A DNA stretch of 64,000 nucleotides from Chrysemys picta bellii. Lineage: Eukaryota; Chordata; Testudines; Emydidae. Location: positions 11,742,572 to 11,806,571 of the forward strand of contig NC_088800.1 of assembly GCF_011386835.1 (NCBI RefSeq), written 5' to 3'. This document shows positions 1 to 11,409 of the stretch, one piece after another; position 1 is the stretch's first letter, and each line of letters begins with the position of its first letter. The position numbers were made by a program, and so were the translations under genes. The notes under the pieces are model-generated. The model searched no databases and was not told the origin of the DNA. It saw only the letters and a program-made list of their open reading frames with translations.

Positions 1-789
1 AGGTTTAAATTTCGCAGGGATGATTTGATATTCTATCTGCACTGCAAGCAAGTCATGTTGCATCAGATCAAATCCTGATTTCATTCGATTGCTGAGAAAC
101 CTATTGTTGCCTCCCTCTCCCCCTACTTCTTCATTATGGGGATGTAATTTATTGAAGTGCCCTTGAGAGTTTGCTGCACAGAATGGATGTAGCTTTATAT
201 AGTTTAAATTGTTCCTTGGTTGCAGAGCACTAGTGGTTAATAGAAAGATAATGAAAATATGGAAATTAAATTAGCTCGGTGCCAGAGCTGAAAGAAGAGT
301 TTCTCTAACTTGCCATACAGCCCAGATATGGGCAAGTTTTAGAAAGAGAAATATGATTTATAAATCGTTCTAGAGAAGCTATATATAGGGGGATTTTCCA
401 TCTTCCTGCCCTTGGAAACAAATGATGATATGATTTTTCACATGCTATATAGAAGTCAGGGGATTCTAGGCTTCAGTTAAACAATACAAAGTGACAAAGA
501 AACACATTTTTCAGTGATGTTCTAAAGAATGAAACCAAAGGTTGAGTGACTTAAAAAATGACCTGTATGAATGATCCTGAAGTGCATGGATCCCAAGAGA
601 TTCATCACTATTATACTGGGATTTAGAGATTAAAACAAAGAAAACAGGCCAACCATTTTCTACTATTAGCCGGGGGGACTCATTGCTACAAGATACAGTA
701 CAAAATGCCAGTAGACAGGATTTTAAAAAGGACTATACATTTATGTGTAGCCCTTCTGTCAAGTGTTAACAGCAGTGAATTAAATTCCA
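1..789. other. single-copy-looking DNA
   Basis: I see no gene, recognisable repeat or RNA in this AT-rich stretch. Open frames are short and without recognisable domains. Confidence 0.5.
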
Positions 790-1010
790 GGGTTGATATA
801 ATGTGCAAGGTCACCAACAGGCCTGGTGCTCCAGTCCACTGCTGCTGGGTCTAGTCCAGTCCAGTCACTGAGGTCAGGTCTGCGACCAACAGAATAGATC
901 TGGTCCAGTATGCCACTGTCAATTCTAACAGGTCAGCTGCCAACCAACCAGGTCAACTCCAGTCCGTGCTGACCCTAGGTCTGCTCCATTCCACTGATAC
1001 CAGCTCTGAT
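790..1010. repeat. diverged GGTCCAGT-rich low-complexity tract
   Basis: Short words such as CCAGTCCA, GGTCAGGTC and GGTCCAGT recur irregularly over about 220 bp. This suggests a decayed minisatellite, but no fixed period can be read by eye. It could be chance low complexity. Confidence 0.3.
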
Positions 1011-1193
1011 TAGCCACTGAAATCAATTCCCCGGTGGAACTTGAGATGCTGGGGTGAAGTTTCTTTCACTGGATTAGAAACCCAGAGTAAAACAAGACCC
1101 TAAGATACAGTCCCTGGTCTCCCGTAATGACTTTGGGATCCGCTACCCAATCTGGCCCAGTGACTATCAAAACTTTCCCTGGGGTATAACTTT

Positions 1194-1225
1194 ATACACA
1201 CACACACCATTCATAAGAATGAAAC

Positions 1226-1260
<35 letters not shown>

Positions 1261-1278
1261 AATCATAAGAATGAAACA
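1194..1278. repeat. duplicated (CA)n plus 17-bp flank
   Basis: A short CA run is followed by ATTCATAAGAATGAAAC. A longer CA run (about 1228-1259) is then followed by AATCATAAGAATGAAAC. A CA tract and its right flank therefore occur twice in tandem, and the second CA tract has expanded. Confidence 0.8.
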
Positions 1279-3230
1279 AAATTAAAAATATCCAAATAAT
1301 ATAGCTCTGAACACTTTATGAAATTACCCTGAAACAAATAATAATTGTGACAATCAAGCCTCATGGCTCCTTTTCTCTTACAGTAGAATGTCTCTGGCTC
1401 CTGTTCCCTGCACTCTTTTGAGCTTAAGTACAAATAACACAAATATCAGAGTTATACTAACCAGCATAAAAATGTGTAAAAGTTATAAACCATCCTGCTT
1501 GAGGATGGAAGCCACTCACTTATGGCCAGATTTGCAATATATTGGCAGATTGGGTACCAAGCACTTTTGAAAATCTAGCAGTTTATTTTGGTGCCACATG
1601 AGAACTGAACTCATTTGAAAATCTGGCTGTAGGTACCTGAGGTGTGCAAGAAACTTCCTCCCAAAGTCATGTACATTCTGCCATTGTTGGGGTTATACAT
1701 CTTCTACTAAAGCATGTGCTATTGGTCATCTTTGGAGACAGGATAAAGGAGATGGACCACTGATCTTGTCCACTCTAGCACTCCCCAATGTTTCTAACTA
1801 CTGCATATGATTATTGATTTAGTACCAACAGGTGTGCTGGGCACCAGCACAGAGGAAGACACAGCCTAGAGATTGAGTGATTAATATTATAATTCATAGT
1901 GGAGCTGCATCAGTAAAACACAAATGGATGCACAGGGAGGATTGACATGGATATGAAAATTCCAGCCAGTGACCAACCCCATTCATGTCCATCTTGTATG
2001 GTCCATGTCAGTACACGGGCATTCACGGCTGATCAATCAGATGAAAAGTTGAGTAAAAACTATTGCAATTTTTTTTTAAACTCTAAGAAAACCAAAGTGT
2101 TGACACTATGTTATCTTACATAAACAGTAAAAGAGGGATGTGTATCTGATAAGAAAATACAGCAGAGTTGAGAAGCTGAGAGACTATTTATGGTAAGTGT
2201 AGATTCTGTTATAAAATTTTATTGATGACGATTTGTCTCTAATCTGTTCATCCCACTTCAATCGTGTTTCTTCAAATAGCTCAGAAATTAATCTAATGCA
2301 GGCCAGAAGCCCATCCATTTCACCTCTTGCTTTTAATCTGAAGAACCACATTTCTACAAATTCCACCTCATGTAGAGTCAATCTTTTTGCATTCCAGTTT
2401 AGACATACAGCATGAAATCCTGACCCCATTGAAATTAATGGTAAGACATTTCACCCAAAATTCCGAGAGGAATGCAATCATGTAGAGAACTATGATCTAG
2501 GACCATCCCAGAGTATGAGATATCAGAAAATTGATGCAAGAGTTATAACAGCAATGTATATTCCAAATCCCTACTATTAGACTGTTAGGGTTATTCTTTG
2601 ATTTACTAAAAGTAAACAATACTATGGAGCTGTTTGGAATATTTGTGACTGCCTGCAATAAAACATTTTTCATCATGGTAGCGGCAAGAGAACCTTTTTT
2701 TTTTCCATGGGAAATTACTCAAGCCACAATAATGTGTTTTTCTGAATTAAATAGATAACTTTACAGTCTGTAGTGTAATAAAACACAGATAAACACAGCC
2801 GACATACCTTATTTAAAAAATTAGCATGTCATATTTAAGCCTCTTCTTTTGATTTGCAAGTTAATAAAACCATAGCCCGTTGCCATAGGGAGGGTAATTA
2901 ATTAGCCATCTGTAAAATTAATGGTAGGGCAAAAAGGCATTCATTGAAATAGTTAAGGGACACAGCAGAAGCATATTCCAGCAACAGAAGTGATGTTATA
3001 AGTCTGCCATGTGATCTTATCTTCTGAAATAATTGCATTTTTCTGAAGGAGAGTTCAGTTTATGATAAGAGATAAGAGTTATTCAAATGGGATCTTCAAA
3101 GTCTGGGGGAAATGACTCAAATCACCAACTCTTTTGTTAACTGAAACCACCTATCTCCCTTCAGAAAGGGGGGAATTGTGATACAAGATTCAGACAATGT
3201 GCATTATCCTCCCTCTCTCTCTTTTTAAAG
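1279..3230. other. AT-rich non-coding DNA, no repeat recognised
   Basis: No coding region or known repeat can be supported. The part around 2800-3030 contains several TAATTA-type cores (for example in AATTAATTAGCC) and looks single-copy, which would fit conserved non-coding DNA. Nothing else supports that. Confidence 0.4.
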
Positions 3231-3234
3231 TGAA

Positions 3235-3278
3235 TTTAATTCGGTTTAGTTTAATTCACTGAACTAAACCGAATTAAA
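3235..3278. repeat. perfect 17-bp inverted repeat (hairpin)
   Basis: Arm 3235-3251 (TTTAATTCGGTTTAGTT) is the exact reverse complement of 3262-3278, with a 10-nt loop. The sequence to the right continues with GAGTCCACACAGGGA, which resembles interiors of small palindromic MITEs in reptile genomes. A MITE remnant is likely, but no TSD was found. Confidence 0.75.
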
Positions 3279-3419
3279 GCCAATGAGAGTCCACACAGGG
3301 ATTTATTGTGATTTAACTAATCTGCCTTAAATCCACATCTTTAATCAATTCAAATTAATTTTCTTGAGTGTCCCCGTATAAACAAGCCATCAGTCCAGAA
3401 GCTGCCAGAAAGAAGTCTG

Positions 3420-4000
3420 GCCAGAGAAGTGGTGGGCTAGCTCTTGCCTACTAGAAACTGGACTCAGAGCACCAATTCATTTCTCACAGGATAAAGACTA
3501 AATTTAAATGGTATCTAACATATCACTCTTGACATTGGACCAGATTCATTCGGGTTACCTGGGGGATAAAGGTTTACTCAACAAATTTAACATGAAAGGT
3601 GCGTAAGCCATTCAAATGGCTACACTTTCCTTGACCAAACTTTGAACTGAATATACATGTTTGTACAGCTTTAAAATGTGCCCAAATAGATCCTCTGTGC
3701 TCTCCAATATACTGTGTCTGGGTATCGTTTTCCATTCAGTGCCCTGCATACATACTGTGTCATGATTTGATTCTGTTGGATTCCCAATGTTGATCAATAA
3801 CTGTATTAGAAGTGTAGCACCCCCTTTCCACCTGGTTACCTCCTTTAGCGCCAATCTCCTTATGCGTTTTGATGGATAGGCCTGGATTCTTCTGGATCCA
3901 ATACCCAATCAGCAGGGTGTAACTTCTTTTTCTTCCCATGTGAATTTATTTGGCAGTGCCATCCTCCCCTTTGCTCCTTCCTCGCAGGGTCACCAGGGCA
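3420..4000. other. no supported feature
   Basis: No repeat or gene is recognised. The 98-codon open frame at 3612-3908 (minus) has no recognisable domain and is not called. Confidence 0.4.
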
Positions 4001-5400
4001 ACTTGGGAGGAAAATTCTAGTCACAAGATAACCTCCCCTTAGTTGCCAGATAGTTGGAGACTTCCAAGAAATAACACAAACACATACAATATATTTAACA
4101 CTCTAATTATATTGAACAGGAGATAAATATAACATAACAGGGTAAAACACTATTCTCAGGGTCACTGATGCCCATGTTGATAGTACTTGTGTATTTCCCC
4201 AGACCTGATATGGCAAACGTTAAATTTGTGTCCCATTGGTATGCTTACTTTGTTGGGGCCCTTGATGACTATGACCATGATATCTTCTGTGCGGCAGTTA
4301 GCAATATGGCTGACTGGGTTCAGTACAGTCCAAAAGACTCACAAGTGGGATAAGGTGGTAAGTCCCTCCGCAGATTTAATAAGCAGCAGGTTATCAAATC
4401 CCCAGACCCTTACCCCCCTGGCTTGAGGACACAGTTCAGGGAGTCTGGGGGTCCCCCAAACAATCTCCCTGACTAGCTAACTAAAAGATGGTGACTCTCT
4501 AACACGGCTGCTATTCTGAAACTCTGTGATGGATCTTCAGATTCAAAGATGGCTCTGAACTCCTCAGTCCCTGCAGAGGTGCTGATGATCTCTGTTGGCA
4601 GGTGTCCTCTTCATGTAGGAGTCGGGCTACTTCCAGTCCCAGGATTTCCCCTCACCACAAGGGGGTGCAGGGCTCAAGGCGCAGATTACAAAACTATACT
4701 AAAATCCAAACTTTAGTCTCCCACCTCAGCGCCCAGACACACTCACAGCAGGCAGCAGCCAGGGACTAATAGCCAGAGCAGTAGTGCTGTGTGGTGACTG
4801 ATTTTCCCTACGGAGCTGGAGGGCTAACTCAGCCTGGCTGGGGGAAGTTTTCCCCATAAAAACTCTACAAACTGGGAGTCACCTTGGAGTGGGAAAGGCT
4901 CAAGCTGAATTTTGCTCTCAGGTCCCCAGAGGCCAGCTCTCAGGGGGAACCCTGCATGCAGGCCTGGGGCTCACCAGCCCCCCACACAGCCTTTCCCTGG
5001 CTGGCTCCAGACTGCTCCAAAAAGGCTTTTCCCCACTCCTGAGCACCCAGGGAAGGGCATCTCACTTCCTATTGATTGCTGAGCAGACTCTGAGTCTGCC
5101 CTTGGCTCCCCATCCCTACCAGGGACAGTGTGCAGCTCCCGGAGCTACCAGCACACAGAGCCCCAGGAATCTAAGTGATCTCCTTGAGGGTTACAGAAGG
5201 AATAACCAAGGACTCTAGAGGAAATAGCATTCTTCCTTCTGAGATAAGGCTCCAGGATGGTGATGGGGGCATGGTGAGAGTGTACCATATTTTAGATATA
5301 GAAAAACCTTTTGTGGTCATCCCTGATCCCAAGGCACTGCTCAGGAAATTTATTAACCATGATGTCCTGGCTAAATTCTATCTCCTTTAAAATTCCCCCT
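4000..5400 (-). other. GC-richer block, possibly old retroelement (uncertain)
   Basis: Base composition shifts between about 4550 and 5170: GC-richer, with CAGCC and CTGGGG words. It is bordered by AT-rich DNA. Read on the minus strand it resembles the leader or LTR part of an old retroelement, but I see no paired LTR, primer-binding site or domain-bearing frame. It may equally be an unusual single-copy segment. Confidence 0.2.
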
Positions 5401-8000
5401 CCAGTATCAACTGAGTGAAGTATTCGTCTTCTCTTCACGCTCTAGCCTAGTTGGATACACTTTAAAGTGCATCCCAGTGCTGAATAGCCTTGCTGTGAAA
5501 TGTTAAAGATGTGCTGTGATTCACACTAGGAGGGCCTGCGTTCAGGTGGGTGAATTGATTCCTAGACATAGTAAAATGGTTTGGGTATTTCCTGGATGGA
5601 AATTATATACAGATGTAACATATTATTATATATCATCGGAAGAAGCGGGTGCTAAATTGGTGGAGCAACCTTGGTTATTTGCAAAGTCTAAGGGCTTCAT
5701 GCAGACTCAAGAAGTAAATCTCTCCCTTTGCGTGTGAAGACTGCAGCCTCTAGCCGTGTTTAAATCATCACGTATCTCTAAAGTTCCCACCCGTCCCCCG
5801 CTAAAATGTTATTATAAATAAGGAGCTAGAGCAGAGATCCTGCTCCCAGTGGTTAAATATCTGTTTGTGATGAATTTGGCCAGCATAGCCTCAGCTAGTG
5901 GTAAATTTGTTTTTAAAAAATGCGGCAATAATTCTTTGACCTTTATCCTGTTTCTCTAAAGTCGGAAATGAATGTCACTGTTAACATTTATTATCCAGTA
6001 GAGCAGTCACACATCTGCAAGGATGCTGTTTTCTTTAGAGTGGACTTCTTATTTCCCTAAGTTATCCAAACAGATGGTGATTTAACAGAAGGGTCTAATT
6101 CATGTTTTGTCAAAGAACCAATGGGTGACAATGTAACAGTCCCATGATTTTCTAAGAGTCCATAAAAGAAAATGCACTTGGGTAATTTACAGTCCCATCC
6201 TCCTTTCTCCCTCCAAGGAGACAGACTTATTGGGTTTATTTACTTCAATGGCATTTTTCTTTCTTCTAAGTGAATGTAATGTCCATGAAAGGTACCACCC
6301 TATTTGTGTGTTGGGAGGGGTCTCTCCCCATTTCCAGGTATCAAACACACCCTCCCAGGAAAGATGACAATTGACAGTTTTGGTGACTGAACTTCTCTAT
6401 TTATCCATAGGATACACACAGTCTGGGTAGTAAAAATTAAATACTTGATTTGCAGGCACAATCAGGTATTTACGTCTCATGGAGTCTCCAGGTAATTGTG
6501 GATGCAAAAAGGAAGGCTTAGTGAAGGCCAAAAAATATGACCCCCAAATTTGCACCACTGCTTGGGAATGCAGCCTCCGCTTTGCCCATGACTTTGTACC
6601 CATACCGTTATTGACATCTGGCTCTGCTTCTCCAGAGATCAGCATCCAGTTTCATTTGGCAAGGAGTCCACATCCGTGTCTTCCACAGCTACTAGTCCCA
6701 AGCTTCCATTAGGGAGAACAGGATGAGTGGTCTCAGCCTCAACGTGTCCTCTCCCTGTTATCTGGAGGAGGAGGAGCTGCTGCCCATTATGCCATTTTTT
6801 GTGACATCTCTATTTAAGCCCTGCAAAGATCTTGCCAGGCTCTTCCAGCAAAGAGAAGGGTGTGCTCCTGGAGGCATTATGCTGCAGACGCATATCCCTA
6901 ATAGGAAGACCAAAAGGGGAAACCTGGGTCCATCAGCAGGGAGCTCGTAAAGGACACAAACAGAGCTTCACAGCTCACCTTTACTCTCTGCTTTGTACTG
7001 CTTGATACTGCGAGCAAGATCCCCAGTACCGCTGGAGACTTCTTTTGCATTGCTTCGGCAAGAGGACTTCAAGGTGACTTAGGGCAGCCACTGAGGATTC
7101 AGCTCTCATAGAGCCATTCCAGGGCAAGCTTGGGGGTGGCTCCGGAGCATATCAGGAGTGGGAGCAGAGTACAATTCACTTGCACAGAATGGCTCCTCCT
7201 CTCACCGTTAGAAGCAGTCCCTCCAAGACAAGGGGAGGCACGTGAGTGGGCGAACAAAACTGCAATGAAGCCCTTATATTCTGTCTGCTCTGTGGACAAA
7301 TAGAGCTCTTCAGATTGCAGCACCGAGGGCCCGACACGGGATCCACTTTTAAAACCAAAAGGGAAGGAATAGCATTTGCAAGGCGCTGTCATATTATCCA
7401 GTAAAGACGCTGCCTCCTGCTTGATTGGATTATAAAGGAGCTCTGCATGTTTTATGGTCTCTCACGCACACATATATCAGCATCAGTCTTTGATGCAAGA
7501 CTAAAAAGATCAGACTCGTGAGTGCCGGGCACGCTCTCGGAGGTAACACCGTGAGACAGGCCCATATTGAACACTAGTTAAGGGAGACAAGAAGAAATGG
7601 GGACATTACTTTGTGTTTTCTAGAAAAAATAGGATTTCAATACTGGATCTTTGAAATGAGCAAGCGTCATTTACCTCAGCCCATCTGTATCACAGCGCAC
7701 CTAATGAATATAGATCGCGGAATCGGTGCCTGGAGTAGAGAACAGCGATCCCCCTCAACCAAGATGAATGGTCAGTGTTGCAGAGCTGGAACATTTAATT
7801 TGTCAGCTAGAGACTGATAATATTAGATGAGAGAGCAGTATTTCTCCCCCACTTGCACCTCCCTTTGCTGAGAGGGCAATGGAAATCTTGTGGCAGTATA
7901 TATCTTTCTTTCATGGAGGAGGAATCAGAAGTGACTGGTGGCACATCCCAGAGCAGGATTTCTCTGAATTTGATACTTTCAGTAGCACCCATTCATGGTA
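5401..8000. other. single-copy-looking DNA
   Basis: No repeat or gene can be supported. Several 60-97-codon frames on both strands overlap each other and lack domains. The 7380-7500 part looks non-repetitive. Confidence 0.4.
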
Positions 8001-8003
8001 AAA

Positions 8004-8110
8004 GGGGAGCGGGGGAGGGAACTGGATGGCTCAGGGAATTGGTGATTGAGTCAGGAGCCTTGCAGACATCTAGGCCATTGGTTGGAATCCAACCCAGGTT
8101 GACAGCAACT
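8004..8110. repeat. diverged repeat, copy 1, left of MITE
   Basis: Shares an ordered series of words (GGAAACTGGATGGCTC, GGGAA-TGG, CCTTGCAGACATCTA, CCAACCC-type ends) with 8435-8545. The two copies lie on either side of the palindromic MITE at 8117-8397 in the same orientation, so a host segment was duplicated around or before the MITE insertion. Confidence 0.6.
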
Positions 8111-8116
8111 CAAAGT

Positions 8117-8397
8117 GTATGTCCACACTGCATTGAGTCACCTGCGGCTGGCCCATGCCAGCTGACTCAGGCTCGTGGGGCTCAGGCTAAGGGGTTATTT
8201 AATTGCAGTGTAGACATTTGGGCTCGGGATGGAGCCCAAGCTCTGGGACCCTCCCCTCTCGCAGGGTTCTAGAGCATAGGCTCCAGCCCAACCCAAATGT
8301 CTACACCACAGTTAAACAGCCCCTTAGCCCAAGCCCCGCAAACCCAAGTCAGCTGGCACAGATCAGCCATAGGTGTTAAATTGCAGTGTAGACATAC
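8117..8397. mobile_element. palindromic MITE, GTATGTCYACACTGCA ends
   Basis: The ends GTATGTCCACACTGCA (8117-8132) and TGCAGTGTAGACATAC (8382-8397) are inverted copies with one mismatch. Most of the interior also mirrors itself: TCAGCTGGC, CTCAGGCT/AGCCC and ACATTTGGG/CCCAAATGT pair around a centre near 8257. It has no coding capacity. The superfamily is uncertain and no clear TSD was found. Confidence 0.75.
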
Positions 8398-8434
8398 CCA
8401 ACATTGACCCTTTCGTAAGCCCAGAATGTGGTAA

Positions 8435-8545
8435 AGCGTGGGGGGGAAACTGGATGGCTCGGGGAACTGGCAATTCAGCCAGAATCCCTGCACACATCTA
8501 AGTCCTTCAGTGCCAGTCTAGCCTGGCTCAGCTGCAGCCCAATGT
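8435..8545. repeat. diverged repeat, copy 2, right of MITE
   Basis: Direct-orientation partner of 8004-8110. The preceding words (ACATTGACCCTTTCGTAAGC, 8400-8420) also recur as AATGTTACCCCTTTCATAAGC after the copy, so the unit may be tandemly arranged. Confidence 0.6.
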
Positions 8546-8579
8546 TACCCCTTTCATAAGCACAGAAATCCAGTTATTT

Positions 8580-9600
8580 GTTTGAAAAATTACATTAAAT
8601 GCATCTTGTTTCATGCCTGACTGTCAGCCACTTTGCTCCATCTTGAGATTAAAGAGGACAATAAGAAAGGATTAGAAAGAGAAGGACTGAAGAGGGGAAG
8701 CAGGGAAATGTTCCAACCTTAAGATCTGTGCAGGCTTACATGGATGAAGAAGCCTCCAGCTCAGATTGCCAGCTCTTTCTTTGGGATTTCTGAAAGAGTT
8801 TTTTTCTGTTTACACCACCTAACACAATGAACATCCCTTCCCTTTTACAACAGATTAGTCTGTAGATGTAAAGGCCTCTCTTAAAGTGACCCTTACCATA
8901 TCCATTTATATTTGAAATTTTTTAGTTGGCCAAATGACTAGGCTACCTGCATATTTCATCATTGTACCCTCTGGACCAATAATTCATTACGGTGATTCCT
9001 TGAGTTTAAACAAAAGCTAATGGAAATACTATACTATGCCCAAAGGAGTATAGTAAAAACATATATTTTGAAATTTATGAGGCTAAATGAGATCTGGGGA
9101 ACCCCATGAGGAAGAACACAATAATAATAGATTTTCACAGAAAGTGAGCACTTTGGGTGAACTGATGAGAAAAAGAAAATCCTCAAGGGCCTTTATTACT
9201 TTCAAAAGCCTACAGGATTTTGTTGAAAAATAAGAGGCTGTTTCAGCTCAGGTATTGCATTCACACAAGCCTGACTTCCTCTTTCACAAACATGATCAAA
9301 CCCAGAAATCTTCCCTTCTAGCATAGCTAATGGATGCCATTCAGCAGATCCAACCATAGCTGCATTTTCATGCAAAATGCATGATGTAAAAAGTAGGAGT
9401 CTTATGATTAAGATCTGTATATATCTGCTTACTAATTAAGCCAAATTACTTATCTCCCTCACACAGAAAGCAAAATAATTGTTGACTAACACAACAGTTC
9501 ATAGCACTCAAAAGCAAATGCTCTGTGTTCAACATGAAATTAATTTCTGGTGTTATTTCTTGTAGGGATGAGACTCTTCCAAGCTAGCAGATTTCCGTTC
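8580..9600. other. AT-rich DNA, no feature
   Basis: No repeat or gene is recognised in this stretch. Confidence 0.4.
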
Positions 9601-9611
9601 AAGACGACTCA

Positions 9612-9848
9612 CATCTATCTATAAAAAGTAACAGAGGGTCCTGTGGCACCTTTGAGACTAACAGAAGTATTGGGAGCATAAGCTTTCGTAGGTAAGAACC
9701 TCACTTCTTCAGATGCAAGTAATGGAAATCTCCAGAGGCAGGTATAAATCAGTATGGAGATAACGAGGTTAGTTCAATCAGGGAGGGTGAGGTGCTCTGC
9801 TAGCAATTGAGGTATGAACACCAAGGGAGGAGAAACTGCTTCTGTAGT
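9612..9848 (-). mobile_element. Penelope-like retroelement 3' end
   Basis: Contains the block CTGTGGCACCTTTGAGACTA followed by GCATAAGCTTTCGTAGGTA, also seen at 17745 and 45549, and then a longer stretch (9720-9846) absent from those copies. Read on the minus strand, the longer stretch could be the end of the element's reading frame and its 3' UTR. I recall this repeat in turtle genomes as the 3' end of a Penelope-like element with a GIY-YIG endonuclease, but no endonuclease motif survives here. It appears 5'-truncated near 9848. No TSD was located. Confidence 0.5.
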
Positions 9849-9849
9849 T

Positions 9850-10690
9850 GGATAGCCATTCTAGCTACTCCGCCCTCAGCATTTAAGCAACTGACCCCTC
9901 CTCTGTCCAACTTGGATTCAAATCTGGATGTGAACTTTACAGAAGTCTGGGTCCAGAGCGTAAGTTTGGGCCCATCTCTTATTTCCATGAGAAACCAATT
10001 TTAACGCCACGACTACGTTTAGTTTGTATTTCTTTGGGTGAGCTCATATGCAGATCAAGTATCACACGTGGTAGACAACATTGGACAAAATCTAAATTGG
10101 AACTGGCCCAATGAATGCCCAAAGAAATTATCTGTCTGTCATTCAAAAGCAATTAAAAGGAGGAACCACAATGGACCCACTTGATAGGCAGCATATGCAC
10201 AATGCAAGATACCAGTTCATTGCTCATCCTTTGATGCAGCTTTCCATTTTTAGCCTCTGTGTGAAGGGACAGACTGGAGCTTACAACCAAACAGCATAAG
10301 CACTATCAGGAAGCCTGCCATAGCCTGGGCTAATAAAACAAGAAAAGGAAACTGAGTAATGGAGAGGGGACCCAGAAGCCATGCTGGTTGCTACACGTTG
10401 CAGACCTCCAGGTGACAAGCCTGACCTGCTCCCTAGAGACTTTGTTCTTCTGACTGTAAGGTGGGTTGTTCAGGTTCAAGGCTCTGAGTTAAGGACCTTA
10501 TGAGTTGCGTTAAGTGGCTCTTCCCCTCACCTGGGAGAAAGCCAGCTTCTCTCCTAGAACTTTAAAGAAGTTTAAAGAAACTAGGAATTCTCCAGGCCAG
10601 TGTTGGTTGTGAGGCCATCTAAAAGGGGAAACTTGTTTGTTAGTTTAGTGTTGGCCTCTCTCTTCTCAGATCCTGTATACCCCCAAATCA
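9850..10690. other. no supported feature
   Basis: Single-copy-looking DNA. The 62-65-codon frames here have no recognisable domains. Confidence 0.35.
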
Positions 10691-10699
10691 GGAAAACAT

Positions 10700-10850
10700 C
10701 CCCATTCAGGAGAGCAATTTAGCATGTGCTTAGCTTTTAGCAAGTGCTTAAGTCACATTGATGTCAATTGGACTTAAGCAGATTCTTATTGCTTTTCTGA
10801 ATAAGAACAAGCTTAAAATTGTGCTTCAGTGCTCTTTTGAACTGGGATTT
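10700..10850. repeat. old palindromic repeat (CTTAAG words around ATTGATGTCAATTG)
   Basis: GTGCTTAG and AAGTGCTTAAGTC pair with GACTTAAGCAGATTC and AAGCTTAAA around the core CATTGATGTCAATTGG. This fits a weathered palindromic interspersed element like those at 57596 and 47753. Its ends are unclear. Confidence 0.4.
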
Positions 10851-11119
10851 CCATTTTGCATCCATTCAGAATCTCTCTAGTAGGAGAGTTTTGCTTGGAA
10901 ACAGCATCAGTGTGAGATGGAGTCCTAGGACTCATAGACATGCGGCCTAATTTTTGAAAGGTACTGAGCACCTCTCATTCCCTCTGGAAACTAGGCCAAC
11001 TGGTCTTTGATGCCCTTTGAGCCGTTACCCATTTATAACCACATGTGTTGGTTTGTGTTTCTATTATACCATAAAAAACATAAAGCGGAAGCTAGATTGA
11101 ACATGGAAGAAGAGGCAAT

Positions 11120-11265
11120 GAGAGGGCACCGGTGTTCTAGTGGACCGAGCAAAAAGCTGTGACTCAGGATTCACTTAATCTCTCTGTGCTTCTATGTCCC
11201 CATCTATAAATCAGGGATGATATTTACCCAATCATTGTGAAGTGACATGGGATGCAAAGCTCCCT
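11120..11265 (+). repeat. MIR-type SINE fragment
   Basis: CTTAATCTCTCTGTGCTTC, then CCCATCTATAAATCAGGGATGA, follow the typical MIR order (loss of the tRNA-like head; CTCTGTGCCTC, then ATCTGTAAAATGGGGAT). Assigned by pattern memory. Confidence 0.5.
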
Positions 11266-11279
11266 ATTATTATTTCTGA

Positions 11280-11400
11280 TGGCTAGAGCAGGGATTTTGG
11301 AATCAGACTTTCTAACTTCTATTCCCAGGGCCTAGTGACCATGGGAAAGCCACTTCACATCTCTTAGGTTCCATTTACCCATCTAAGATGACCCCGGATC
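11280..11400 (+). repeat. possible second MIR-type fragment
   Basis: GTGACCATGGGAAAGCCACTTCACATCTC, read with its break before CCATTTACCCATCTAA, resembles the MIR core and follows another MIR-like piece directly. The match is weak. Confidence 0.35.
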
Positions 11401-11409
11401 TTTGAGGAA

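Noticed and set aside
4000..5400. GC-rich block as a CpG-island promoter
   Set aside because: CpG is not enriched, and no adjacent exon or core promoter can be seen.
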